Below are positions 44,457 to 53,578 of a stretch of DNA of 64,000 nt, in pieces. The notes beneath the pieces were generated by a model that saw only the letters and a list, made by a program, of their open reading frames with translations, was not told the DNA's origin and did not search any database. The stretch comes from Enterococcus sp. 9E7_DIV0242 (GTDB lineage Bacteria > Bacillota > Bacilli > Lactobacillales > Enterococcaceae), in the NCBI RefSeq assembly GCF_002140975.2, contig NZ_CP147247.1, forward strand, positions 248,001-312,000. Reading direction: 5' to 3'. Numbering within the stretch: position 1 is the stretch's first letter; every line of letters begins with the position of its first letter. A program made the translations under genes and the position numbers.

Positions 44457-45671
44457 ATGACAGAAGAGAAGCAAGTAGAAAACAGCAATGTAACAATGGA
44501 AGATGCGTTAAACAGCTTTCAAGAAGTGAATGTTGGCGACATCGTTAGGGGAGAGGTTCTTGCAATCGAAGACAAGCAAGTCGTTGTCGGGATTGAAGGT
44601 GCTGGTGTTGAAGGTGTTGTACCAGCGAAAGAATTGTCTACTTCACAAGTCGAAGATATCAACGATTTCGTGAAACTACATGATGTTCTGGATTTAGTCG
44701 TAATCACATCAATCGGTAAAGACAAAGAAAACGGGAGTTACCTGTTGTCTAAACGCCGTTTAGATGCGAAAAAAGTTTGGGAAGATATCGAAAAGGATTT
44801 CCAAGCCGGCAAAATTATTGAAGCGCCAGTTACAAATGTTGTAAAAGGCGGGTTAGTTGTTGATGTTGGTGTCCGTGGATTCGTTCCTGCATCAATGGTC
44901 GAAGATCACTTTGTTGATGATTTCTCTGAATATAAAGGGAAAACAATGACATTTAAGATCATTGAGATCGAACCTTCTGAAAATCGTTTGATTTTATCTC
45001 ATAAAGCGGTTGTAGAAGCCGAAAAAGAAGTGCATAAGAAAGAAATTCTTGCAGATTTACATGACGGCGACGTTGTGGAAGGAAAAGTCGCAAGATTGAC
45101 TGATTTTGGTGCTTTTGTTGATTTAGGCGGTATCGACGGTCTAGTACACGTTTCTGAAATTGCACATCAGCATGTCGACAAACCTGGTGATGTACTGAGT
45201 GTTGGAGACGAGGTTAAAGTTAAGATTCTATCAATCAATCCAGACGAAGAACGTATTTCACTTTCTATTAAGGAAACTTTGCCTGGACCTTGGTCTGATA
45301 TTGCAGAAAAAGCACCAGCTGGCGAAGTACTTGATGGAACAGTAAAACGTTTGACAAGCTTTGGTGCATTTGTCGAAGTCTTCCCAGGGGTAGAAGGACT
45401 TGTGCATATTTCTCAAATTTCTCATAAGCATATCGCGACGCCACATGAAGTTCTTCATGAAGGTGATGAGATCAAAGTCAAAGTTCTGGAAGTGAATGAA
45501 GCAGAACACCGCATTGCTTTAAGTATTAAAGCATTAGAGGCTAAACCTGAAGTTCAGGAACAACCAGAGGAAGAAACTGGATCATATGAAATGCCGGAAG
45601 AAAGCACAGGGTTTACAATGGGCGATATTCTTGGCGATCAACTAAAAGGTCAGGGATCTGACGAAGAGTAA
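44457..45671 (+). CDS. rpsA: ribosomal protein S1 homologue
   Basis: 404 residues from ATG 44457 (AGGAGG 10 nt upstream). Four S1 repeats (about 28-100, 118-183, 203-272, 288-357); the last two end in VKVKILSINPDEERISLSIK and IKVKVLEVNEAEHRIALSIK. An acidic tail follows. This four-domain form is the Firmicute S1 type, which binds mRNA with lower affinity than the six-domain E. coli protein. Confidence 0.94.
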   Translation: MTEEKQVENSNVTMEDALNSFQEVNVGDIVRGEVLAIEDKQVVVGIEGAGVEGVVPAKELSTSQVEDINDFVKLHDVLDLVVITSIGKDKENGSYLLSKRRLDAKKVWEDIEKDFQAGKIIEAPVTNVVKGGLVVDVGVRGFVPASMVEDHFVDDFSEYKGKTMTFKIIEIEPSENRLILSHKAVVEAEKEVHKKEILADLHDGDVVEGKVARLTDFGAFVDLGGIDGLVHVSEIAHQHVDKPGDVLSVGDEVKVKILSINPDEERISLSIKETLPGPWSDIAEKAPAGEVLDGTVKRLTSFGAFVEVFPGVEGLVHISQISHKHIATPHEVLHEGDEIKVKVLEVNEAEHRIALSIKALEAKPEVQEQPEEETGSYEMPEESTGFTMGDILGDQLKGQGSDEE

Positions 45672-45683
45672 AAGACAGTACGA

Positions 45684-45775
45684 GCTTGGGATGTAACTTC
45701 ACAAATCCCAGGCTTTTTTTGTTTCATTTAAAAGAAAAAAGCAGTCAGAACATCAATTGTCCTGACTGCTTTTGT
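45684..45775. terminator. two tandem terminators after rpsA
   Basis: Hairpin 1: AGCTTGGGAT/ATCCCAGGCT then seven T (45684-45722). Hairpin 2: AAAAGCAGTCAG/CTGACTGCTTTT (45738-45775), usable from both sides and by the converging gene. Confidence 0.85.
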
Positions 45776-45783
45776 TGGTGCAA

Positions 45784-46230
45784 TCACAAATTCTCATAGG
45801 AAGCTTCTTGATAAAATGTTAAAATGGAGCCATCGATCGTTGTTAATTGGGCGTATAAATTACCATCATAGGCTGTTTTTATGGTCATTGTTTCTTGATT
45901 GTTTTTGTTAACAAGAGCAACTAATTTTTCCAGTTTGGTTGTTGGAATGATTGATATAACCTCTTGACGAGGCTCTCCCGGTAAAATATGAAGTTTTATT
46001 TTGGGCTGTATGTTTGTTGTATTCGCGAACTGTTGGTATGGAACTGTATAGGCTACGGCATAGGAAATGGTCTGTGTATCATCTGATAATTCAACTTTTG
46101 TCAACCAACCCAAAATTTTACTAAACCAAGTCAGTGTTTTTTTGATATCATTAGAGTAGTAGACACACTCCATGCCCAAAGAAAGTGGGCCGTCAGGAAT
46201 AAACTGTGTATCGATTTGCGAATAAATCAT
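45784..46230 (-). CDS. hypothetical protein, possibly VOC/glyoxalase-fold
   Basis: 148 residues, ATG with AAAGGAGGACC. The pattern of alternating strands (GMECVYYSNDIKKTLTWFSKIL, ISYAVAYTVPY, LYAQLTTIDGSILTFYQE) suggests one glyoxalase/VOC module, but the metal ligands are not clear. No function is assigned. It is divergent from the Mga-like regulator. Confidence 0.6.
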   Translation of the reverse strand: MIYSQIDTQFIPDGPLSLGMECVYYSNDIKKTLTWFSKILGWLTKVELSDDTQTISYAVAYTVPYQQFANTTNIQPKIKLHILPGEPRQEVISIIPTTKLEKLVALVNKNNQETMTIKTAYDGNLYAQLTTIDGSILTFYQEASYENL

Positions 46231-46414
46231 AATGGTCCTCCTTTGCTCTTGATATATAAGTAATTATAAGGAATAAACCATTATTTTTCAAATAAGGAGA
46301 AAAAATTCACTTTTTTTAAAAAAAGATTAAAGATGTTGATTACTCAATGCTTCTATAAAATAATCCTTGTGAATTATCAAAAGAGTGAAAATTATTTTCG
46401 AAAGTTGGTAAAAA

Positions 46415-47926
46415 ATGATTTATGAGACAATGTTAAATAAGAATCAACAAGAAAAGATTGAGGTCTATGCCTTACTAATTTCTTTACCGGAAGGAACCTA
46501 TAGTAAAAATGGACTTGTCGGGGAATTTTCTTTTTCCTACAATCGACTTTGTGCAATCCTGGAAGAAATTCACCAGGATATAAAGGAGCTTACGCAGCAA
46601 GAAAGAGGGATTTTAATTGACGGTAAAGTCGATAAAACGCCATGCTGGATCATCTTAGACCACTATGTCACTCATGTTTTAAAAAATAGTATCAGTTATA
46701 AATTTTTAATGGCTCTTCTATCGGAAGAAGAAAAGAATATCGAAGCTTTTTGCGTAAAACATGATGTGAGTGAATCGTATACCAGAAGAAATATCAAAAA
46801 AATGGTTGCGTACCTAGCAAATTTCAATATACATGTCACTATTTCTTCAATTCAAATGACTGGAGATGAACGACTGATTCGTATTATATTCACCTATTTT
46901 ATTTGGAATTGTACATTTGGTGATGAATTTAGAGACAGCTTTTGTTCCATTCAGGAACTAGCTCAGGCTTTTGATCCTATATTGAAGCTTCCACCGAAGA
47001 CGAGTGACTCTTACAGGTATAGTGATCAGCTACGCCAAATTCATGCAGAAATTATGTATAGAAGGCTGAATATGGGGCACACGATGGTGGATTCAGAGGA
47101 GTATGACATTTTAATCGAAGGAAATTATACGAATTGTTATCAGCCATTACAAGAACTATTTAGCATGACAGAAGAAACAGCTAAAATAGAAGCGCGTTTT
47201 TTGGCTTTTCTTGCTTTTTATGGACCTACCTATTCTTTTGAAGAGGACCCACTATTTGATGTTCCAAGAGAAGAGTTGCAGCTGCGTTCCAATAAGATGT
47301 TTCAATTTTTTGCTGAGTTCAATAAAAAAGTTTTGCATCCGCTTCTTGAGAACTACTCGAATGCAGGTCGAGTAACATTACTTGAAGCAAATTTAGTGAA
47401 TATTCTTTTTGATTATATGATTTTTAAACAGAGAATTCCGTTTTTCAGCTTGATGCAACGTGAGGATATAGAGGAAGATGAAATCATTTTCCCAATCATT
47501 TACAATCGAATTTACGACTTCTTTGAAAGTTACCCATTTAGCACGAGTTGGCAAACTGAATGCTTGGACGATATGAGCTTAATTATGACGCATTTAATTT
47601 TACCAACACTTAAAGAACACCAAAAAAGTATTAAATTGAATGTTGCTATCCTTTCAGAAGATAACTATGTTTATATCAATAATGTCAAGAGTATGCTTGC
47701 AGACTTCACCTTTGTGGAGATGATTCCTTTTACACAGGATAATTGCAAAAAAATTGATCTGTTGGTTTATCCATCCAAGCTTTTCCATATGAAGGATGAA
47801 AAAATCCAAACTTTGACCCTTTCGTTGACGTCATTGAGAGATGATTTTTATGGTGTATATACTACGATGAAAACCGTTTATGAGGAAAAATTACAAAGGT
47901 ATTTTCTGAGAATTTTGGAGGAATAA
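46415..47926 (+). CDS. Mga-like helix-turn-helix regulator
   Basis: 503 residues. Two N-terminal winged helices: YALLISLPEGTYSKNGLVGEF with SYNRLCAILEEIHQD (about 18-57), and a second HTH with VSESYTRRNIKKMVAYLAN (about 118-136). A long helical middle region is PRD-like, and the C-terminus (about 410-503) resembles an EIIB-like fold. This is the layout of Mga/AtxA-type virulence regulators, which can respond to PTS phosphorylation. The ATG at 46415 has a weak site (AAAGTTGG). A GNAT gene follows directly, so they form an operon. Confidence 0.78.
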   Translation: MIYETMLNKNQQEKIEVYALLISLPEGTYSKNGLVGEFSFSYNRLCAILEEIHQDIKELTQQERGILIDGKVDKTPCWIILDHYVTHVLKNSISYKFLMALLSEEEKNIEAFCVKHDVSESYTRRNIKKMVAYLANFNIHVTISSIQMTGDERLIRIIFTYFIWNCTFGDEFRDSFCSIQELAQAFDPILKLPPKTSDSYRYSDQLRQIHAEIMYRRLNMGHTMVDSEEYDILIEGNYTNCYQPLQELFSMTEETAKIEARFLAFLAFYGPTYSFEEDPLFDVPREELQLRSNKMFQFFAEFNKKVLHPLLENYSNAGRVTLLEANLVNILFDYMIFKQRIPFFSLMQREDIEEDEIIFPIIYNRIYDFFESYPFSTSWQTECLDDMSLIMTHLILPTLKEHQKSIKLNVAILSEDNYVYINNVKSMLADFTFVEMIPFTQDNCKKIDLLVYPSKLFHMKDEKIQTLTLSLTSLRDDFYGVYTTMKTVYEEKLQRYFLRILEE

Positions 47927-47928
47927 AG

Positions 47929-48396
47929 ATGGTGCAAATAAGAAGAAGTACAAAAAATAATTTAGTACAGCTTGTTCGCATGCGACGGTTATTTTTTGAG
48001 GAAAATTATTCGTTTACAGAAGAAGAATCCACTACATTCGAAGAAAAAACAGCGCACTACCTAGCTGAACGGTTAGATAACACATTGATTAGTTGGCATG
48101 CCGAACAAGGGGATGATATGGTTGCTGTTGCTTTTTTAGAAATAGCAGAACGATTGCCACATCCTGCTCGAAAGTATGGACGAACAGGTACGATTCTAAA
48201 TGTTTATACGAAAAAGTCGTTTCGGAGCCAAGGAATTGCCAGCCAGTTGGTTCAGCAATTGATTAAGGAAGCCGAGGAGTTACAGTTAGATAAGGTTGAT
48301 TTGATGGCTACGAAGTTGGGGTATCCTGTGTATAAAAAGTTGGGTTTCTGTGAATTTACTTTTCCAGATAAGATGATGGAGAGAAAGCTTGATTAA
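47929..48396 (+). CDS. GNAT family N-acetyltransferase
   Basis: 155 residues, ATG with TTGGAGG. Motif A is NVYTKKSFRSQGIASQLVQQ and motif B KLGYPVYKKLGF. The ATG lies 2 nt after the regulator stop, so they are co-translated. The substrate is unknown; it may be the output of the Mga-like regulator. Confidence 0.85.
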   Translation: MVQIRRSTKNNLVQLVRMRRLFFEENYSFTEEESTTFEEKTAHYLAERLDNTLISWHAEQGDDMVAVAFLEIAERLPHPARKYGRTGTILNVYTKKSFRSQGIASQLVQQLIKEAEELQLDKVDLMATKLGYPVYKKLGFCEFTFPDKMMERKLD

Positions 48397-48487
48397 TCTT
48401 TTGTTTTCCTTGAGTTTTTCTTGCATATTCACTGAATTATGAGGTAAACTAAACAAGATTGAAAACTGTCAAGGAGGTAGTTTTAGA

Positions 48488-49798
48488 ATGGCAAATCCAA
48501 CAATAGCAATTGTCGGTCGTCCAAATGTAGGAAAATCGACAATTTTTAACCGTATTGCCGGGGAACGTATTTCAATTGTAGAAGATACGCCTGGTGTTAC
48601 AAGAGATAGAATATACGCAAAAGGGGAATGGTTAGGTCGCGAGTTTAGTATCATTGATACGGGCGGGATCGATTTAGGGGATGAACCTTTTATGGAGCAA
48701 ATCAAACATCAAGCAGAGATTGCTATCGATGAAGCCGATGTGATTATTCTTGTCGCTAGTGGACGTGAAGGTGTAACAGATGCAGATGAGATGGTGGCTA
48801 GAATTTTGTACCGTAGTAAAAAACCAGTGATTCTAGCAGTTAACAAGGTGGATAATCCTGAGATGCGTGCAGATATCTATGAGTTCTATTCATTGGGCTT
48901 AGGCGAACCGTTTCCGATTTCAGGAAGCCATGGTTTAGGTATTGGGGATGTACTGGATGAAGCCGTGAAGCATTTCTCTACTGAGGTGGAAGAGGAAGAA
49001 GAAGGCTTGATCAAATTTAGTTTGATAGGTCGCCCAAATGTTGGTAAATCTTCTTTGATCAACGCTATCTTAGGTGAGGATCGCGTGATTGTTTCAGAGG
49101 TAGAAGGAACGACGAGAGATGCCGTTGATACGTATTTTGAATCAAGTGAAGGTCAGAAATTCCTAATGATCGACACTGCAGGGATGCGTAAGCGAGGAAA
49201 AGTCTACGAAACAACAGAAAAATATAGTGTGATGCGTGCGATGCGTGCAATTGAGCGTTCCGACATTGTTTTGATGGTTCTAAATGCAGAAGAAGGAATC
49301 AGAGAGCAGGATAAGAAAGTCGCTGGGTTTGCTCATGAGGCTGGTCGCGGTGTCATCATTGTTGTAAACAAATGGGATACGATCAAAAAGGAAACAAATA
49401 CGATGCGCGAATTTGAACAGGAAATTCGAGACGAGTTTCGTTATCTGGACTATGCACCAATTGTCTTTGTTTCTGCTCTTACAAAACAACGGTTGAATAA
49501 GCTGCCGGAAATGATCGAAACAGTTAGCATGAACCAAAATCTTCGGATTCCTTCAGCTGTATTGAACGATGTAATCATGGATGCAGTAGCAATCAATCCT
49601 ACACCAACAGATAAAGGCAAACGACTGAAGATTTTCTATGCGACACAAGTAGCAATCAAGCCGCCAACTTTCGTGATTTTTGTTAATGAAGAGGAACTGA
49701 TGCACTTTTCTTATGCACGTTTTTTGGAGAATCAAGTGCGTAATGCATTTGCGTTTGAGGGAACACCTATCAAAATCATTCCAAGAAGACGAAAATAG
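48488..49798 (+). CDS. der: ribosome-assembly GTPase Der (EngA)
   Basis: 436 residues, ATG behind AAGGAGG. Two G domains in tandem: [13 protein letters not shown] (about 9-21), DTGG and NKVD; then [13 protein letters not shown] (about 182-194), [10 protein letters not shown] and NKWD. A KH-like C-terminal domain ends in a basic RRRK. It is essential for 50S assembly. hup follows 240 nt later. Confidence 0.98.
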   Translation: MANPTIAIVGRPNVGKSTIFNRIAGERISIVEDTPGVTRDRIYAKGEWLGREFSIIDTGGIDLGDEPFMEQIKHQAEIAIDEADVIILVASGREGVTDADEMVARILYRSKKPVILAVNKVDNPEMRADIYEFYSLGLGEPFPISGSHGLGIGDVLDEAVKHFSTEVEEEEEGLIKFSLIGRPNVGKSSLINAILGEDRVIVSEVEGTTRDAVDTYFESSEGQKFLMIDTAGMRKRGKVYETTEKYSVMRAMRAIERSDIVLMVLNAEEGIREQDKKVAGFAHEAGRGVIIVVNKWDTIKKETNTMREFEQEIRDEFRYLDYAPIVFVSALTKQRLNKLPEMIETVSMNQNLRIPSAVLNDVIMDAVAINPTPTDKGKRLKIFYATQVAIKPPTFVIFVNEEELMHFSYARFLENQVRNAFAFEGTPIKIIPRRRK

Positions 49799-50036
49799 TG
49801 CATTCTATCACACTTTTGGTAAATGTTCAAACATAATAAGAGAAAATATACTTTTATCAAAAAAACTACTTAAAACGCGTTAAAAACCTTGCTATTACTA
49901 GTTTCCTATGATATCTTTGTTAAAGAATATTGATCCAATTCAATATTTATATTTTATCCTTTGGACCACTCAGAGATAAAATACATTTGATGTCTGTTTC
50001 AGGCATCCTATCCTTATGGAGGAGGTGAAATAATCC

Positions 50037-50312
50037 ATGGCAAACAAAGCAGAATTAATCGAAAACGTTGCATCTTCAACTGGTTTAACTAAAAAAGACG
50101 CAACTGCAGCTGTAGACGCTGTATTTTCAACAATCCAAGAAACACTTGCTAAAGGTGAAAAAGTTCAATTAATCGGTTTTGGTAACTTTGAAGTCCGCGA
50201 ACGTGCTGCACGTAAAGGACGCAACCCACAAACTGGTAAAGAGATCCAAATCGCTGCAAGTAAAGTACCTGCGTTTAAACCAGGTAAAGCGTTGAAAGAT
50301 GCTGTTAAATAG
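50037..50312 (+). CDS. hup: DNA-binding protein HU
   Basis: 91 residues, full length, with [20 protein letters not shown] and the DNA-binding arm region [22 protein letters not shown] bends DNA and compacts the nucleoid. A strong GGAGGTG precedes the ATG. The der-hup neighbourhood is conserved in Firmicutes. Confidence 0.98.
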   Translation: MANKAELIENVASSTGLTKKDATAAVDAVFSTIQETLAKGEKVQLIGFGNFEVRERAARKGRNPQTGKEIQIAASKVPAFKPGKALKDAVK

Positions 50313-50796
50313 GACTGTTATGGGAACCCTTGAGTATCAAGGGTTCTTTTTCTGTTTTCATGGTTATTTTGCCCAAAGGGAGCAGAGAAGGGGCAGCTTA
50401 TAAAAGAGGAACTCACTTCATTATTTTTATAAAGTGGGTTCTTTTTGTTTAGAGTAGCGATACTCATATTTACTGTAAGTATAGCCTTTGCAGACACTGC
50501 CAATCTCAGTCAGAACTGAGAGAGAAGTATGTATAAAATGTACATAGGATTTATAAACGTAGTATAGCTGTTTCCACTATTGCTTGTAAATATTTTATGT
50601 AACGATTGTTATTCTATTTTGATGGGTATTTGTAGGTGTTATGATAAATAAAGGAGCAAATGTACTAGTATAGAAGTTTTTTTGAGAGGATTATTTTATC
50701 AGAGGGTGTCTCACAAGAATTGATTTGCGATACGCGGATGAGAAGAAAAAAGGAGCATATACACGAAAAAGGACAAAAAAATAAAATCTGGTAGGA
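50313..50796. other. intergenic region between hup and the S24-like gene
   Basis: Apart from the hup terminator, a second terminator-like hairpin (GAACTCACTT / AAAGTGGGTTC then five T, 50408-50447) is seen. The rest is AT-rich, and I see no convincing gene; the short ATG frames lack good ribosome sites. Confidence 0.55.
50319..50349 (+). terminator. terminator after hup
   Basis: GGAACCCTTGA pairs with TCAAGGGTTC, then five T. Confidence 0.9.
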
Positions 50797-51114
50797 TTAC
50801 CAAATTTTTACAACTTTGCCCAATATGTTTTTTCGTTTAACCCATCCATTGACGAATCCATGATTATTGGAAATCTGATACTCTACTTGATTGTTTCGAG
50901 TTCGTATCGCAGAGATGAGGTGGGTATAATAATTTCCTTTAACTTTGCAAAAGACGATATCCTTTACAGCTAATTCAGAGATCTCAGTAATTGGTTCCAA
51001 ACTAACTGGTTGGTTCGATTTCAGTAGCGGCAGCATGGAATTTCCTGCTTCTTTGTACTTTTCAACAAATCTTCCTTGCTGAAGAAGAGAAGCAATAAAA
51101 CTTGCTTTAGACAT
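50797..51114 (-). CDS. S24/S26-like protein
   Basis: 105 residues. GNSMLPLLKSNQPV (about 24-37) matches the nucleophile box G-x-SM-x-P of S24/S26 peptidases, and VKDIVFCKVKGNYYTHLI (about 50-67) the following strand. Where signal peptidases have a catalytic Lys (KR), a His occurs, so peptidase activity is doubtful. It ends in NGWVKRKNILGKVVKI. On the minus strand TTGAAC (51160-51165), 17-nt spacer and TATCCT (51137-51142) form its promoter. It looks phage-related or regulatory. Confidence 0.65.
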   Translation of the reverse strand: MSKASFIASLLQQGRFVEKYKEAGNSMLPLLKSNQPVSLEPITEISELAVKDIVFCKVKGNYYTHLISAIRTRNNQVEYQISNNHGFVNGWVKRKNILGKVVKIW

Positions 51115-51281
51115 AATGTGCCTCCTTTCCTATTTTAGGATAGCATAGGTTATTTCATTGTTCAATAGAAGAAAAAGAATGACTCACTATTTACAAATTT
51201 GAATAAGGGAATAGTGTATACTTTTTATTAATAGGCGGCACTATAATTTTTTGTCGGTGTTAGAAAAAAGTTGTGCTTGTG

Positions 51282-51306
51282 TGTAACCTTTCTATAGTTT
51301 ATTCGT
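51282..51306 (+). promoter_or_regulatory. ECF-type promoter of the sigma/anti-sigma operon
   Basis: TGTAAC (51282-51287), 16-nt spacer, CGT (51304-51306). This AAC-N16-CGT form is typical of autoregulated ECF sigma promoters and lies 25 nt before the start codon. Confidence 0.6.
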
Positions 51307-51330
51307 ATATAAGGTAAGAGGAGGGTTGGG

Positions 51331-51843
51331 ATGAATGAAAAGGATGAAATGGGTGTTGGGTTTGAACAATATTATCAAGAGCTTTTTCGATATGCCGTGT
51401 ATCTTACGAAGAATCGGGAACAGGCAGAAGATTTAGTCGGAAATGCGGTGTATAAATTTCTTTTGGCTATTGAAAAAATACCGGAAGAGCAGCAAAAATT
51501 TTGGCTGCTTCGAGTGATTCGAAATGAGTTCATTGATCATGAGCGGAAAAGGAAACGGTGGCAAATAAGCTCTTTTCATAAAATGAAGGAAATGTTGTTG
51601 AGTAACACGGATATGGAACAAGAGCTTGTTGATAAAGAAAAGAAGGAAAAGCTGGCAGCGATCATTGCAACGCTGCAATCTCCCTATAAGGAAGTGATTT
51701 TTCATTACTATTATTCGGAGATGTCTGTAAAAGAGATACAAGACTATTATGGTATGAGCACTAGTCAAGTGAAAACAATCTTGTATCGCGGCAGAAACAA
51801 AATAAAGGAGCGATTATTGGATGAAGGAATCAGAGGAATTTAA
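51331..51843 (+). CDS. ECF RNA polymerase sigma factor
   Basis: 170 residues, ATG with GAGGAGGG. Region 2 (about 10-75) has YYQELFRYAVYLTKNREQAEDLVGNAVYKFL and FWLLRVIRNEFIDHERK. Region 4 (about 110-165) has LQSPYKEVIFHYYYSEMSVKEIQDYYGMSTSQVKTILYRGRNKI (read in parts). It directs RNA polymerase to envelope-stress promoters. It overlaps the anti-sigma gene by 23 bp, so the two are made together. Confidence 0.92.
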   Translation: MNEKDEMGVGFEQYYQELFRYAVYLTKNREQAEDLVGNAVYKFLLAIEKIPEEQQKFWLLRVIRNEFIDHERKRKRWQISSFHKMKEMLLSNTDMEQELVDKEKKEKLAAIIATLQSPYKEVIFHYYYSEMSVKEIQDYYGMSTSQVKTILYRGRNKIKERLLDEGIRGI

Positions 51844-53092
51844 ACAGTTGTTGGAGAGGTATCGTTGGGGACAAGTAACTGAAGAAGAAAAGGCCTATGT
51901 AGAGGAAGAGCTTAAAAAAGCAGAAGCTATCCAAGAATACTTATTTGAAACAGAAGAGTTTTCGGGAATTACAGAGCAAACGCCAGTGTTTGAAGAAAGC
52001 TCTACGCAAGCTGTTAGAAAGATTGTTCGTAAGAAATGGCTAAAGCATGGCTTTCTCACAGGGCTCATTATACTGTTTGTTTTACTGGGAGGGTGGAGCT
52101 TTGGTCGTCCGTTATTAAATAAGATGTATTTTGACCCTACAAAAGGCCGAACGGAAAAAACATACAGTGACTATGAGTTGTATAAAAAAATAGAGAACGG
52201 GTTAACTGTCACAGGACATACATTGGAAGATATTCAGGTCGAACAAACAGGAATTGGTTCTTATATTCTTCGTTATAATTATTATGATGCATTGAAAAAT
52301 GAAACAAGCGTTCATTCTACTGTTTTGAAAAGAGGGAAGATTGAGGCACAACCGATTTCAGGTACCTTGGAACAGCCTTGGCTTTCTTATAACATGGTGT
52401 CCACAGAAGAAATGTTTGGTAACCAACACAATCAGCTGATAGACGAATTGAAGGAAAAGGTTGAGCTTTTACCGAAGACTGCGGTTATGAAAATAAACCT
52501 GCATTTTGATTACTATCATCAAATGGATTTGAAAGCAATTAAAGAATTGGTTCTGGATCACAAGTTGGATCGCTTGCTTGCCGTTGGTATAACCTCATCA
52601 AACTTTGATTCAGTAGGGATATCTTCATTTGGTATTCGATTCAAAGATAGTTATGTAGGCTATGGTAACGAAAACTTAGCTATGAAAAGGGGGCAGATAG
52701 AAAAATTGAATAAAGAGTATCCTCGTTTGATTCAAAATGGGGCTGTAACGATCAATTCAGATCCAGAAAAGCTAGAGCAATACTATTTTTCTATGCTTGA
52801 TTATTTATTGGATAACGAAAAACTAGGAGAAGAAATCGAAAGAACATTCAATCCAGAGATATTTACTACTTCGTCAACAGAAATCAAAGAAGAGTTGAAG
52901 CCTTTTTTAGAGGTGAAATCTTTTAATCAGCAACTAAAAGATGCTAGAAGCTATGCCAAGGAGAATGGAATTAGTGCCACTCAAGCAACATTACTTGTTT
53001 CCCCAGAAGAGTTCAAAGCGTTGACTGAGGATGAAAGGGTTCCTTTGATAGGGGTAGTTGGTGTAGAGCTTCTGGATAGTCGTATGTGGTAG
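51821..53092 (+). CDS. membrane anti-sigma factor
   Basis: 423 residues. A cytoplasmic N-terminus (1-75; FKQLLERYRWGQVTEEEKAYVEEEL) would hold the sigma factor. A single membrane segment (about 76-96) and a large extracellular domain (about 110-423) follow. The layout fits the Sigma_reg_N/Sigma_reg_C family. The signal probably acts on the outside domain to release the sigma factor. The start lies inside the sigma gene, with ATTGGATG upstream. Confidence 0.8.
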   Translation: MKESEEFKQLLERYRWGQVTEEEKAYVEEELKKAEAIQEYLFETEEFSGITEQTPVFEESSTQAVRKIVRKKWLKHGFLTGLIILFVLLGGWSFGRPLLNKMYFDPTKGRTEKTYSDYELYKKIENGLTVTGHTLEDIQVEQTGIGSYILRYNYYDALKNETSVHSTVLKRGKIEAQPISGTLEQPWLSYNMVSTEEMFGNQHNQLIDELKEKVELLPKTAVMKINLHFDYYHQMDLKAIKELVLDHKLDRLLAVGITSSNFDSVGISSFGIRFKDSYVGYGNENLAMKRGQIEKLNKEYPRLIQNGAVTINSDPEKLEQYYFSMLDYLLDNEKLGEEIERTFNPEIFTTSSTEIKEELKPFLEVKSFNQQLKDARSYAKENGISATQATLLVSPEEFKALTEDERVPLIGVVGVELLDSRMW

Positions 53093-53111
53093 GTACATCA
53101 TTGCATAAATA

Positions 53112-53156
53112 GAAAATGAGGATTGTCTGATTAAATGACAATTCTCATTTTTTTAC
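53112..53156 (+). terminator. terminator of the sigma/anti-sigma operon
   Basis: AAAATGAG-ATTGTC pairs with GACAAT-CTCATTTT, then more T. Confidence 0.88.
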
Positions 53157-53578
53157 CTAATGGCTGAGCAATTATCTAGGTTACTAAATGATAGAAATAC
53201 CAAATCATTCGTATATTTAAGAGGGAAATAGTAAAATAGAAATTAATAATACGTTTAAAGAATGAATAAATAATCATTTTGTCCTAGCTAATCTATTTCT
53301 GAACAAAGTTTCTATTTTGAGTCATGCTACGTTGATAAAAAAACATACGCTTTTTTCAATGAGTACTTGCTTTTTTTAGATTTTACGTTATAGTTGAAAG
53401 TCCTTGTAGCAAATTGCCGGTATTAGCTATGTGGAGAATGAATTCCGGAGGTTACTATTTGCAGTTTAAGGGTTATCCCAATAAACTGTTAAAAAAGCAT
53501 CTTTGACACTTCTTTTCAGGACATTACAATGCCTTGTTGCAACGAAAAAATGGTAAAATAAAAGAAAGGGGGTGCCGC
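53157..53578 (+). other. long leader / intergenic region before the AroB-like gene
   Basis: A possible promoter TTGCTT-N16-TATAGT (53367-53394) would give a leader of about 180 nt. In it are two hairpins: GCAAAT...ATTTGC enclosing CCGG/CCGG (about 53409-53462), and CAGTTTA-GGG / CCC-TAAACTG (53462-53488). A 15-codon TTG frame (53459-53506) follows GGAGG with 7-nt spacing; I cannot tell whether it is translated. The rest is AT-rich. Confidence 0.4.

Noticed and set aside
50688..50780. Short frames as a type I toxin or small peptide gene
   Set aside because: Only frames of 10-17 codons without a hydrophobic core or a good ribosome site are present.
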